The notes below the pieces were generated by a model. That model ran no database searches. It was not told where the DNA came from and saw only the letters and a list, made by a program, of their open reading frames with translations. A stretch of DNA of 64,000 nucleotides from JAWLHK01 sp041690355 [NCBI: bacterium] (lineage in GTDB: Bacteria; J088; JAWLBW01): positions 88,741-152,740 of the forward strand of contig JAWLHK010000010.1 in NCBI GenBank assembly GCA_041690355.1, given 5' to 3'. This document shows, one piece after another, positions 1 to 7,285 of the stretch. Numbering within the stretch: position 1 is the first letter of the stretch; each line of letters starts with the position of its first letter. A program made the position numbers and the translations under genes.

Positions 1-2224
1 TGACGTCGAGGTAGAAGCCGTCGGTCTCGTTCCAGACGAGCGTCATGGGAATCTTGACCAGCTCGTCCATGCGCCGCTTGAGAAAGCGTGCGCCGTACTT
101 GAAGCTGAAGCCCGCCTCGGCCAGATGGCGCAGGGCCTCGTCGGTATACTCGAAGTCCTTGCCCTGCTCGCGCACGGTCTCCTGGATACGTCCGAGGTGC
201 AGCCGCGTGATTTCGAGCACCTGCTCTTCGGTCAGCGGGTCGAAGACGACCACTTCGTCGATGCGGTTGATGAACTCGGGGGTGAAGTGGTTCTCGACCT
301 CGCGCATGATTGCCTTGTGCAGCTCGTCGAGCGCCCGCCCCTCGTTGAGAAACCCCATCGGCTTGGCGTACTTCTTGAACTCGTCGGCCCCCAGGTTGCT
401 CGTGAGGATGATGATCGAGTCGCTGAAGTAGACCTTCTTGCCGCGCCCGTCGGTGACCCAGCCTTCGTCGAAGACCTGGAGAAACAGGTTGATGACGTTC
501 GAGTTGGCCTTTTCGATTTCGTCGAGCAAAACCACCGTGCTCGGGTTCTCGCGGATGGCGTTCGTCAGGATACCCCCGCGCTCGCTCCCCACGATGCCGC
601 GCGGCATGCCGATGAGCTTGTCGATGCCCACCGTCGAGTCCTTGTACTCGGACATGTCGATGCGCACCATCTTCTTCTCGTCGCCGTAGAGAAACTGGGC
701 GGCCGCCTTGGCGAGCTCGGTCTTGCCGACCCCCGTGGGTCCCAGGAAGAGCAGGACGCCGTCGGGCCGGTCGAAGTTCTCCTTGAGCGGACCCTTGTTC
801 AGGCGCAGGCGGCGCGAGACGGCCTCGATGGCCCGCCGCTGCCCGATGACCCGCTCGGCCAGCACCTTCTCGATGTCGGCGAAGCGCTCGTTCGTGTCGC
901 GGAAGACCATGTCGAGCGGGATCTTGCTCTCTTCGCTGATGACCTGCAGCACCTCGCGGGCCGACACGTTGCCCATCGGGTTGGCGATCTCGACCTTGAC
1001 CGAAGCCGTGTCGAGCCAGCCGATGGCCTTGTCGGGCAGACGCAGGCCGCGGTTGTAGCGCTTGCTCATCTCGAGCGCCGTTTCGATGGCCTCGTCGCTG
1101 AGCGTGATCGAATAGTTCCGCTCCAGGCGTGGGCGTACCCCCAAGAGGATGTGGCGCGTCTGCTCGATCGACGGCTCGTCGGCCACGACCGTGCGGAAGC
1201 GCCGGGCGAGGGCCTCGTCTTCGGCGATGAACTGTTTGTATTCGGTGTTCGTCGTCGCGCCGATCATCTGGATCTCGCCGCGGGCCAGCGAGCTCTTGAA
1301 GATGTTGGCCGCGTCGGAGGGCACCCCCATGGCGCTGCCGGCGCCGATGAGCGAGTGGGCCTCGTCGACGAAGACGATCAGGTTCTTGCGCTCCTTGAGC
1401 TCCTTGATAATCTTCTCGACGCGGTCTTCGAACATGCCGCGGAACATCGTGCCGGCGACGAGGGCGTTCATCTGCAGATTGATGATCTGGCACTCGCGCA
1501 GGCGGTACGGCAGCGACTCGGGCTTGTACTCGATGCGCCGGGCGAGCCCTTCGACCAGGGCCGTCTTGCCGACCCCGGGCTCACCGATGATCATGACGGA
1601 GTTCGAGCGTTCGCGGTGCGAGAGAATCTCGACCATCCGGTCAAGCTCGGTCTCGCGCCCGAAGATCTCGGGGACCTTGTCTTCGGCCGCCAGCTTGTTC
1701 AGGTTGACGGCGAACTGATTGATGTACGGCGGCAGCTCGTACCGCTTCTTGAGCTCGCGCTCGCGTTCTTCGCGGCGGCGGGCCAGAATCGTGATTTCGT
1801 CGAGCGTCGTCTGCGGGTCGACCCCGAGCTCGCGCATGATTTCGACGGGGATGCTGTCGTCGACCATGAAGATGGCGGCGAAGACGTCGATGGTCGAGAT
1901 CAGCTGCCGCCCGCTGTTCTGCGCCCGGCCCCACGAGGCCTGCAGCAGATTACGGGTGGCGGTCGGGATCTTCATCCCCCCGCCGAGATACTGTTTGGAA
2001 ACGCTCAGCCGCTCCTTGAGCAGCGAGAGCACGGCGTTCGGATCGACGCCGAGCTCGAACATGACCTCTTTGTAGAACTGGTTCTCGGTCTTGATGACCG
2101 AAAGAAACAGATGCTCGACCCCGAGGTAGTAATGTTGCCGGCGTTGACTTTCTTCGATGGCGTAAGCGACAAGCTCCTGTGCCTTTTCGCTCAAGCGATC
2201 CCGGTAATGCGCTAAATCAATCAT
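1..2224 (-). CDS. clpC: ClpC/ClpA-type AAA+ unfoldase, C-terminus beyond window
   Basis: Hsp100 ATPase that unfolds proteins, normally for the ClpP protease in the cytoplasm. Read on the minus strand from ATG 2222-2224, it shows an N-terminal double Clp repeat (about residues 1-150). The first AAA+ module has Walker A GEPGVGKT and Walker B VDEAH; the second has Walker A GPTGVGKT and ends near VDRI-type arginine-finger sequence. The two modules are joined without the long coiled-coil M domain of ClpB, so a disaggregase is unlikely. ClpA versus ClpC cannot be settled because the gene leaves the window before its stop codon; 741 codons are visible. A minus-strand -10 TATACT lies about 120 bases upstream. 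The long plus-strand open frame over this gene is an antisense shadow. Confidence 0.9.
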   Translation of the reverse strand, partial: MIDLAHYRDRLSEKAQELVAYAIEESQRRQHYYLGVEHLFLSVIKTENQFYKEVMFELGVDPNAVLSLLKERLSVSKQYLGGGMKIPTATRNLLQASWGRAQNSGRQLISTIDVFAAIFMVDDSIPVEIMRELGVDPQTTLDEITILARRREERERELKKRYELPPYINQFAVNLNKLAAEDKVPEIFGRETELDRMVEILSHRERSNSVMIIGEPGVGKTALVEGLARRIEYKPESLPYRLRECQIINLQMNALVAGTMFRGMFEDRVEKIIKELKERKNLIVFVDEAHSLIGAGSAMGVPSDAANIFKSSLARGEIQMIGATTNTEYKQFIAEDEALARRFRTVVADEPSIEQTRHILLGVRPRLERNYSITLSDEAIETALEMSKRYNRGLRLPDKAIGWLDTASVKVEIANPMGNVSAREVLQVISEESKIPLDMVFRDTNERFADIEKVLAERVIGQRRAIEAVSRRLRLNKGPLKENFDRPDGVLLFLGPTGVGKTELAKAAAQFLYGDEKKMVRIDMSEYKDSTVGIDKLIGMPRGIVGSERGGILTNAIRENPSTVVLLDEIEKANSNVINLFLQVFDEGWVTDGRGKKVYFSDSIIILTSNLGADEFKKYAKPMGFLNEGRALDELHKAIMREVENHFTPEFINRIDEVVVFDPLTEEQVLEITRLHLGRIQETVREQGKDFEYTDEALRHLAEAGFSFKYGARFLKRRMDELVKIPMTLVWNETDGFYLDV

Positions 2225-2345
2225 GGCTGACCCCGCTACCCTGTGTCACTTCCTGGATTCCGCTTCGAAACCTGTCGCAAAGCTGGATTCTGTGCGGCTT
2301 TCCGGCATCGCGACCGACGCTCGAGCCCGTCGACTACGACACCTA

Positions 2346-2351
2346 AAGTAT
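2346..2351 (-). promoter_or_regulatory. Probable promoter of the clp gene
   Basis: On the minus strand this reads TATACT, preceded by TGC (extended -10 form). No good -35 box is seen. Transcription would start near 2339 and give a leader of about 115 bases before the ATG at 2224. The rest of the gap 2225-2665 holds no convincing gene; a 72-codon open frame at 2368-2586 has no family resemblance. Confidence 0.45.
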
Positions 2352-2665
2352 AGCACACGCTCCTGACTTGCTGACCCGATTCCGCCCTCGATCAGATAGG
2401 CACCCTCGGCCCGCGAGGATGCAAACCGTGTTTCATGTTCGATGTTCCGCTCACCCCGAGGATGACGCAGCTATGACGCGGCCTGGCATCCCCCGCTCTG
2501 GAAGCCCCTTGCCTATGGTTTCCATCGTAGCACCCTTCTCTCTCCCGGTGGAGGATGGGTGGCCTGCGAGCGAGCGACGTGGGTAGACGGACTTGTATAC
2601 CGGTTGGTGACCCGTGTTTGATCCGCGTTCTTGCGCTTCTGCAGAGCGAGCGCTACCGTATTCCG

Positions 2666-4432
2666 ATGGCCGTACGATCTCTTCGCCTGGCCCTCGTGCA
2701 GATGAACAGCACGGTGGGCGCGCTTGCCGAGAATGCCGAACGTATCGGCGATGCGCTCGCCTTCGCCCGCGCGCGCAAGGCCGAGGTCGTGGTCTTTCCC
2801 GAGCTCGCGCTCTGCGGGTATCCGCCCGAAGATCTGCTCCTCGCCCCCCGGTTCCTTCGCGACTGCCGGCGCGCGCTCGAACGGCTGGTTCCGCAGACGC
2901 GCGGCCTGACGGCCATCATCGGCTTCCCCGAATGGGACGAAGATCCTTATAATGCCGCGGCCGTTCTCCATGACGGGAGTCTGGTCGCCACGGTGCGCAA
3001 GCGCCTTCTGCCGACCTACGGCGTCTTCGACGAAGATCGCTACTTCCGCCCCGGCGACCGGGCGACCGTGATCGACCGCCGCGGCATCCGCCTGGGAATT
3101 TCCATCTGCGAAGACATCTGGTTCCCCGAGGGACCGCCGGCGCTGCAGGCGCTGCACGGCGACGCCGAGATCCTCGTCAATCTCTCGGCGAGTCCCTACG
3201 AACACGGCAAGCGGTCGCGCCGGCGGCACATGCTCGAGACGCGCGCGGCCGATTCCGCCGCCATGGTCGCCTACGTCAACGCCGTGGGGGGCCAGGACGA
3301 GCTCGTCTTTGACGGGGGGAGCCTCGTCTGCGATGCGCACGGCCGGACGCTGGTCGAAGCGGCGGCCTTCGAAGAGGGAATTCTCGTGCACGACTGCGTC
3401 GTCGACGGTGTGCAGGGGACGCGCCTGCGCGATACCCGCCGCCGCAAGGCCCGCGACCTCGAGCGCCCCGGCGAGGGGAGCGCGCTCGATCTGCACCAGT
3501 ACATGCTGAACGAACCGGGACGTTCCCCGGCCCGGGGCGGCAAGAGCGCGTGGCACGAAGTTCCGCCGGCCGCGCCGCAGAGCGACGAAGCCGAGATCTA
3601 TGCGGCCCTCGTCACCGGCCTGCGCGACTACGTGAACAAGAACGGATTCGAGAGCGTGCTCATCGGCCTGAGCGGCGGCATCGACTCGGCCCTCACGGCG
3701 GTCGTCGCCGTCGACGCGCTGGGGGCTAAGCGGGTGCACGGCATGACGCTCCCCAGCCGCTTCTCAAGCACGGGAACGCGATCGGACGCCCTCGCCCTGG
3801 CGGCGAACCTGGGCATCCCCTGCCCCGAGGTGGCCATCGAGCCGGTGTTCGAGACGGCGCTCGATTCGCTGAAGCCGATCTTCCGGCGCAAGGCGTGGAA
3901 CGAGGCCGAAGAGAATCTGCAGGCGCGCATCCGCGGACTGCTGCTCATGGCGGCGTCGAACAAATTCGGTCATCTCGTGCTCACCACCGGCAACAAGAGC
4001 GAGCTCAGCGTGGGCTACGCGACGCTGTACGGCGACATGGCCGGCGGCTTCAACGTGCTCAAGGACGTCTTCAAGACGACCGTGTTCCGCCTGTGCGCAT
4101 GGCGCAATTCCGTCTCGCCGGTCATTCCCGCGTCGATCCTCACGCGCCCCCCGTCGGCGGAACTGCGCGCCAACCAGACCGACCAGGATTCGCTACCCCC
4201 CTACGACGTGCTCGACGGCATCCTCAAGGCCTACATTGAAGAGGACGTGGGGCTCGACGAAATTCTCCTGCGCGGATACGACCGGGCCACCGTCGAGCGC
4301 GTGCTGCGCCTCGTCGATCGCATGGAGTACAAGCGCCGCCAGGCCGCACCGGGGATCAAGATCACGAACCGCGCCTTCGGCCGCGACCGCCGGCTCCCCA
4401 TCACGAACCGTTATCGCCCGGGTGGGGAATGA
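2666..4432 (+). CDS. nadE: Glutamine-dependent NAD+ synthetase
   Basis: Makes NAD+ from deamido-NAD+, ATP and glutamine in the cytoplasm. 588 residues, the size of the two-domain bacterial form. The N-terminal nitrilase-fold glutaminase shows the Glu-Lys-Cys triad: E46 in FPELALCGYP, K112 and C148 in ISICEDIW. The C-terminal synthetase has the pyrophosphatase loop SGGIDS at residues 336-341. The open frame extends upstream, but homology begins at MAVRSLRLALVQ, so ATG 2666 is chosen. No Shine-Dalgarno is visible; a weak TTGCGC/TACCGT pair ends 6 bases before the ATG, so the message may be leaderless. The stop overlaps the next start (ATGA). Confidence 0.95.
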   Translation: MAVRSLRLALVQMNSTVGALAENAERIGDALAFARARKAEVVVFPELALCGYPPEDLLLAPRFLRDCRRALERLVPQTRGLTAIIGFPEWDEDPYNAAAVLHDGSLVATVRKRLLPTYGVFDEDRYFRPGDRATVIDRRGIRLGISICEDIWFPEGPPALQALHGDAEILVNLSASPYEHGKRSRRRHMLETRAADSAAMVAYVNAVGGQDELVFDGGSLVCDAHGRTLVEAAAFEEGILVHDCVVDGVQGTRLRDTRRRKARDLERPGEGSALDLHQYMLNEPGRSPARGGKSAWHEVPPAAPQSDEAEIYAALVTGLRDYVNKNGFESVLIGLSGGIDSALTAVVAVDALGAKRVHGMTLPSRFSSTGTRSDALALAANLGIPCPEVAIEPVFETALDSLKPIFRRKAWNEAEENLQARIRGLLLMAASNKFGHLVLTTGNKSELSVGYATLYGDMAGGFNVLKDVFKTTVFRLCAWRNSVSPVIPASILTRPPSAELRANQTDQDSLPPYDVLDGILKAYIEEDVGLDEILLRGYDRATVERVLRLVDRMEYKRRQAAPGIKITNRAFGRDRRLPITNRYRPGGE

Positions 4433-5067
4433 CGCGCGCTTCGCTGCTGGCGCTGCTTCTGTTTTCCGCCTGCGACTATGCGACGCAGGAGAACGTCGAG
4501 CGGCTGGCGCGCGACGTCGACGGCGTGAAGTCGACCCAGCGCGTGCTCGAGACGAAGGTCGACTCGGCCGTCCAGCAGAACCAGGCGCTGCAGACGAGTG
4601 TTTCGGCGATGGGGAGCGGCTTCAACGTGCTCACGCAGTCGATGGTCGACCAGGGCGGCCGCGTCGAAACCCTCGAAGCGCGCAGCGTGGCGCTCACCCG
4701 CGATCTGAGCCAGGTGCGCAAGGCGGTCGACCGCAGCGGCGGTTCCCCCAGCCGCGGCGCCGAGCCCGATCGCGTCGGGACTTATCTCGGATCCCGCGTC
4801 GACGTCATGACGCTCACCGAAGAGCCGGTGCGCATGCAGTGGTGCGAAGCCGCCGAGGGGACGCAGGGTTATCTCGTGCCGGTCGGCGTGGAGCCGGATT
4901 ACCGCACGTTGCGCTGCTGGCGCTTCGGCAGCGTGGCCATCTTCCGTGAAGAATCGCCCCAGGGGCCCATCGTGCGCTGCCTGCGCGACATCACGGTCAC
5001 CGACGGCGCCCTCGAAGCGCTGGACTGCAAGGACTCGGGCGTCTACTACCGCATGGGGCTGCGGTGA
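4429..5067 (+). CDS. Small lipoprotein with coiled-coil region
   Basis: 212 residues, function not recognised. The N-terminus MTRASLLALLLFSAC is a short lipoprotein signal with lipobox LFSAC, so the mature protein should be acylated at Cys15 and membrane-anchored. Residues about 20-105 are a heptad-rich, probably coiled-coil segment (many V/L with E/K/Q spacing), followed by a globular domain of about 90 residues with paired cysteines (WCEA, LRCWRF, VRCLRD, ALDCKD). The start overlaps the nadE stop by four bases, so translation is probably coupled. Nothing else ties it to NAD synthesis. Confidence 0.7.
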   Translation: MTRASLLALLLFSACDYATQENVERLARDVDGVKSTQRVLETKVDSAVQQNQALQTSVSAMGSGFNVLTQSMVDQGGRVETLEARSVALTRDLSQVRKAVDRSGGSPSRGAEPDRVGTYLGSRVDVMTLTEEPVRMQWCEAAEGTQGYLVPVGVEPDYRTLRCWRFGSVAIFREESPQGPIVRCLRDITVTDGALEALDCKDSGVYYRMGLR

Positions 5068-5084
5068 CCGGGCGCCGCGGGCGC

Positions 5085-5113
5085 CATTCCTGATTCCTGA
5101 TTCTTGATTCTTG
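5085..5113. repeat. TGATTCC-type iterated repeat (family A)
   Basis: About four imperfect copies of TGATTCC/TGATTCT preceded by GCGCC. The same pattern, in either orientation and usually flanked by GGCGC, recurs near 7222, 9795, 9922, 10051, 36091 and 53595. It ends directly at the Rhs fragment that follows. Confidence 0.85.
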
Positions 5114-5189
5114 AGGAGGAACGGACCGGAAAGGGCCAGGCAGGAAGGACTATGACCCCGAGACGGGTCGATATCTGTCGCTGGATCCC

Positions 5190-5717
5190 ATGCGGGAAGA
5201 AGACTACGGATATGCAGCAAGCAATCCTCTGACTAAATTCGACCCGTTAGGGGAGGATATTTGGATCGAAGGTCCTTCTGGTTGGGAACCCGGTTTCCAT
5301 AGAAGTGTAAATGTTGGCGATCCAAATGGTGACTATACCGGGTTCAGCTTCGCTCTCATTCCTACGGTTGGGAACTTTCCATACACTGGCTCAGCCTATG
5401 AGGACAAATCCAAGGGCGGGCAAATAGTTGCTTATCTTAAAACTACAAAGCAGCAAGATATCGAAGCCTTCCTTCTGATTAGCGAATACATAGGCAAGCA
5501 TGGTAAAGGCTACTATTCGCCTTGGAACAATTGCATCACGTTTTCAAATGACCTGTTTGATGTTCTAAAAAATCACTTCGGCGTACAGGAGACTACCCCA
5601 CCCACGAGAATCGTTGCGGAGGCTAAGCACCCTGTTGAGAAAGCTTACAGAGCAATTAAAAGGAAGGTAAATGAGTTCAGGGATTGGGCGAACAAACGCA
5701 ATGAGGCCGAAAAATGA
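5190..5717 (+). CDS. Orphan Rhs C-terminal toxin-like protein
   Basis: Reading the frame upstream of the first ATG gives YDPETGRYLSLDPM, and the ORF continues YGYAASNPLTKFDPLGE. This is the conserved end of an Rhs core, after which Rhs proteins carry a variable toxin tip. Only the last 30 or so core residues survive: an in-frame stop at 5111-5113 lies just upstream, so this is an orphan tip or remnant. The tip (about residues 24-175) has H37 in GFHRSV and C115 in WNNCITF. An early His followed by an NNC-x-x-F motif resembles circularly permuted papain-like folds (LRAT/DUF4105 type); that assignment is inference. ATG 5190 lacks a clear ribosome binding site. The gene overlaps the membrane-protein gene by ATGA, as a toxin with its immunity gene would. 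Confidence 0.7.
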   Translation: MREEDYGYAASNPLTKFDPLGEDIWIEGPSGWEPGFHRSVNVGDPNGDYTGFSFALIPTVGNFPYTGSAYEDKSKGGQIVAYLKTTKQQDIEAFLLISEYIGKHGKGYYSPWNNCITFSNDLFDVLKNHFGVQETTPPTRIVAEAKHPVEKAYRAIKRKVNEFRDWANKRNEAEK

Positions 5718-6169
5718 AGAAGTCTCGGAGCGTAATCCAAGTTCGGGCTGTTGCATTTTTGGCAGCGATTTCCGTTGTTCTCACGTCGCCAAAAATATTC
5801 GTCCTTGATGCTGGTCCAGATCCCAGGGTGATTTCAACTGAATGGGTACCTGTTCTGTTGCTTTTCTTTGCATTGCTCGTTTATTTGGTTTCTCGTTTTC
5901 AGCTAGCCGCAAATGAAGGCGCGATTTCGCTAAAGACTTTTGTGACGTCCGTTGCGGAGCTGCTCTTGTCACTTTCAGGTTTGTTTGTATTATTTGCCGC
6001 GTTTACCTTGCTAACTGCAGGTGTTCAAGCGCTGAAGGGTAGTCCGGCAGTGGAGAGAACTGACTTTGGGTATTTTGTTTTTTTAGCGATAGTTTACATA
6101 GTATTCGCTATTGCACTTTTCTTGTTTTGGAAGCGCTTTGGGATTCGTCACGAAACAGATGGAAAGTGA
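5714..6169 (+). CDS. Four-helix membrane protein, candidate immunity protein
   Basis: 151 residues, no recognised family. Hydrophobic segments at about 11-30, 45-63, 78-104 and 118-142 suggest four membrane helices, with a basic N-terminus (MKKSRS). The start codon overlaps the stop of the Rhs tip gene and shares its low GC content. A small polytopic protein next to an Rhs tip is a usual arrangement for an immunity protein protecting against a toxin acting at or across the inner membrane. That role is inferred from position only. Confidence 0.65.
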   Translation: MKKSRSVIQVRAVAFLAAISVVLTSPKIFVLDAGPDPRVISTEWVPVLLLFFALLVYLVSRFQLAANEGAISLKTFVTSVAELLLSLSGLFVLFAAFTLLTAGVQALKGSPAVERTDFGYFVFLAIVYIVFAIALFLFWKRFGIRHETDGK

Positions 6170-6265
6170 CGTTGGAACAGAACACAGACAAGACCCACCC
6201 CGAAGCATTCCCCCTCGTAAATAGGCGCAGTGCCCGCGCGCGCCGGCGGCGGAGCCGCGAGCGAG

Positions 6266-6292
6266 TTTACATAACCTTTCCGGTTATGTAAA
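6266..6292. promoter_or_regulatory. Palindrome with Xer-like half-sites
   Basis: Perfect 11-base inverted arms TTTACATAACC and GGTTATGTAAA around a 5-base centre TTTCC. The TTATGTAAA arms resemble the XerD half-site of dif (TTATGTTAAAT), here present twice in inverted orientation. Could be a recombination site, an operator or a hairpin. The gap 6170-6596 also holds a low-complexity GCGCGCGCCGGCGGCGG stretch and an iterated GGTCGATTGTCGATGGTC near 6333, but no gene. Confidence 0.5.
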
Positions 6293-6399
6293 AGCGGGAG
6301 TGAGGGCAGCCTGCCGCTGCGCGGCGAAGGCTGATGGTCGATTGTCGATGGTCAACCCAACCAACGCGCCCAAACCCATGCGCGTAGTGGCGGGCCACG

Positions 6400-6423
6400 G
6401 CGCATAAGAGCGCTCTTATGCGC
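6400..6423. promoter_or_regulatory. 24-bp perfect palindrome with XerC-like half-sites
   Basis: Perfect dyad symmetry: half-site GCGCATAAGAGC followed by its exact complement. The outer GCGCATAA resembles the XerC arm of dif (GGTGCGCATAA). It lies 107 bases from the TTTACATAACC palindrome, between the Rhs cassette and the toxin-antitoxin pair. It may be a recombination scar, an operator or a cruciform-forming repeat. Confidence 0.5.
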
Positions 6424-6596
6424 TGTGCCGAATCCCTCCTTTGTCGGGACAGGCTCCGCGGCTCGCTCGCGGCCCTGCTCTCCCATCCTCCAACCTGAAA
6501 ACACCCCGCCGCCGGCAGTGCGCGGGCGCGCGCCGTCGTGGAGGAACCGGTCGTCACCTTTCGCCTGGCGAGTGACTGCAGGGGATTGTGTCATAG

Positions 6597-6610
6597 TGCC
6601 ATTTATGGCA
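6597..6610. promoter_or_regulatory. Candidate operator of the RelE-type module
   Basis: Inverted repeat TGCCAT-TT-ATGGCA ending 10 bases before the GTG start of the toxin gene. Type II modules usually repress themselves through the antitoxin binding such a site. This role is inferred from position and symmetry. Confidence 0.45.
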
Positions 6611-6620
6611 TTCTGCTCGG

Positions 6621-6920
6621 GTGCGGATTGAAAAAGCCCCTGAGTTCACGGATTGGATGGACTCCCTGACCAGGAAAGAACAGGGGCAGATTCTGGCCCG
6701 CCTGCAACGCCTGGAGCTCTACGACTTTTTCGGAGACGCAAAGAGCTTGGGCGACGGGCTCGCAGAGCTTCGCTGGCAGAATGGATGGCGGGTCTACTTC
6801 GCCAAGGCCATGCGCAGTGATGGGTCAGTTGTCGTTTTGTTACTCGGGGGAATGAAGAATGCCCAGAAAAAAGACATCGAAAGAGCGCGGCTTCTCCTTC
6901 GACGATATGCCGGCGGTTAA
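6621..6920 (+). CDS. RelE/ParE-family toxin (type II toxin-antitoxin)
   Basis: 99 residues, matching the small addiction-module killer proteins of the RelE/ParE fold (Gp49-like, PF05973 group). Features include FTDWMDSL near the N-terminus, LARLQRLELYDFFGDAKSL, then LAELRWQNGWRVYFAK with the strand Arg expected in this group, and LLLGGMKNAQKKDIERA near the end. Members of the fold cleave mRNA or inhibit other targets in the cytoplasm; the target here is not known. Start is GTG. The toxin gene comes first and overlaps the antitoxin gene by 62 bases. Confidence 0.85.
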   Translation: MRIEKAPEFTDWMDSLTRKEQGQILARLQRLELYDFFGDAKSLGDGLAELRWQNGWRVYFAKAMRSDGSVVVLLLGGMKNAQKKDIERARLLLRRYAGG

Positions 6921-7191
6921 GATACGGAAGGGAGCCCCGGTTCGCCCTTACTCTCCCTCGGCCAAGATGCGGGAGAAGAGGTTCATCGCCGATGCGCTCA
7001 TGGAATGTCTCAGAGACGGTGACGCGGAGGCGTTCAAGGAAATCCTCGGGGCGCATTTGGAAGCCATCAACAAAGCCGAATTCGCAGAGCGGACGCAGAT
7101 CCCCAAGCGAACGCTTTACCGCATGGTATCGAAGCGGGGCAATCCCACGCTGGAGAACATCGCCAAGGTCGTTCACGCCCTCTGCGCCTAA
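6859..7191 (+). CDS. HigA-like antitoxin with helix-turn-helix
   Basis: 110 residues. The C-terminal half carries a Cro/XRE-type helix-turn-helix (NKAEFAERTQIPKRTLYRM followed by NPTLENIAKVVHAL), as in the addiction-module antidote proteins paired with this toxin family. The N-terminal part is basic (MPRKKTSKERG). The start lies inside the toxin gene in another frame with GGGGG upstream. It should neutralise the upstream toxin and may bind the palindrome at 6597-6610. A longer N-terminus is not possible because the frame is closed upstream. Confidence 0.85.
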   Translation: MPRKKTSKERGFSFDDMPAVKIRKGAPVRPYSPSAKMREKRFIADALMECLRDGDAEAFKEILGAHLEAINKAEFAERTQIPKRTLYRMVSKRGNPTLENIAKVVHALCA

Positions 7192-7221
7192 CTCTCGGCG
7201 TTCGCCTGGGCCTCCCCCCGT

Positions 7222-7270
7222 TCAGGAATCAGGCATCAGGAATCAGGAATCAATCACGCATCAGGAATGG
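7222..7270. repeat. Family A repeat, about six units
   Basis: Iterated AATCAGG/GCATCAGG units running from 7222 into GGAATGGCGC. It lies between the antitoxin and crotonase genes, which converge here, and is opposite in orientation to the copy at 5085. Confidence 0.85.
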
Positions 7271-7285
7271 CGCGGGCGCCCAGAT

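Larger units (their letters stand above)
5114..6190. other. AT-rich accessory island
   Basis: Base composition drops to roughly 40-45% GC by eye between about 5200 and 6170, against clearly above 60% on both sides. The two genes inside overlap by four bases and look like an Rhs C-terminal cassette acquired by transfer. The left border is a family A repeat and the right border leads into a GC-rich low-complexity stretch and two palindromes. Confidence 0.75.

Noticed and set aside
125-2215. 696-codon plus-strand open frame over the clp gene
   Set aside because: It is antisense to a clear Clp ATPase; the composition (H, D, L, V, R rich) is typical of the complement of a GC-rich gene.
2368-2586. 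72-codon open frame in the clp-nadE gap
   Set aside because: No homology, no ribosome binding site and Pro/Arg-rich translation.
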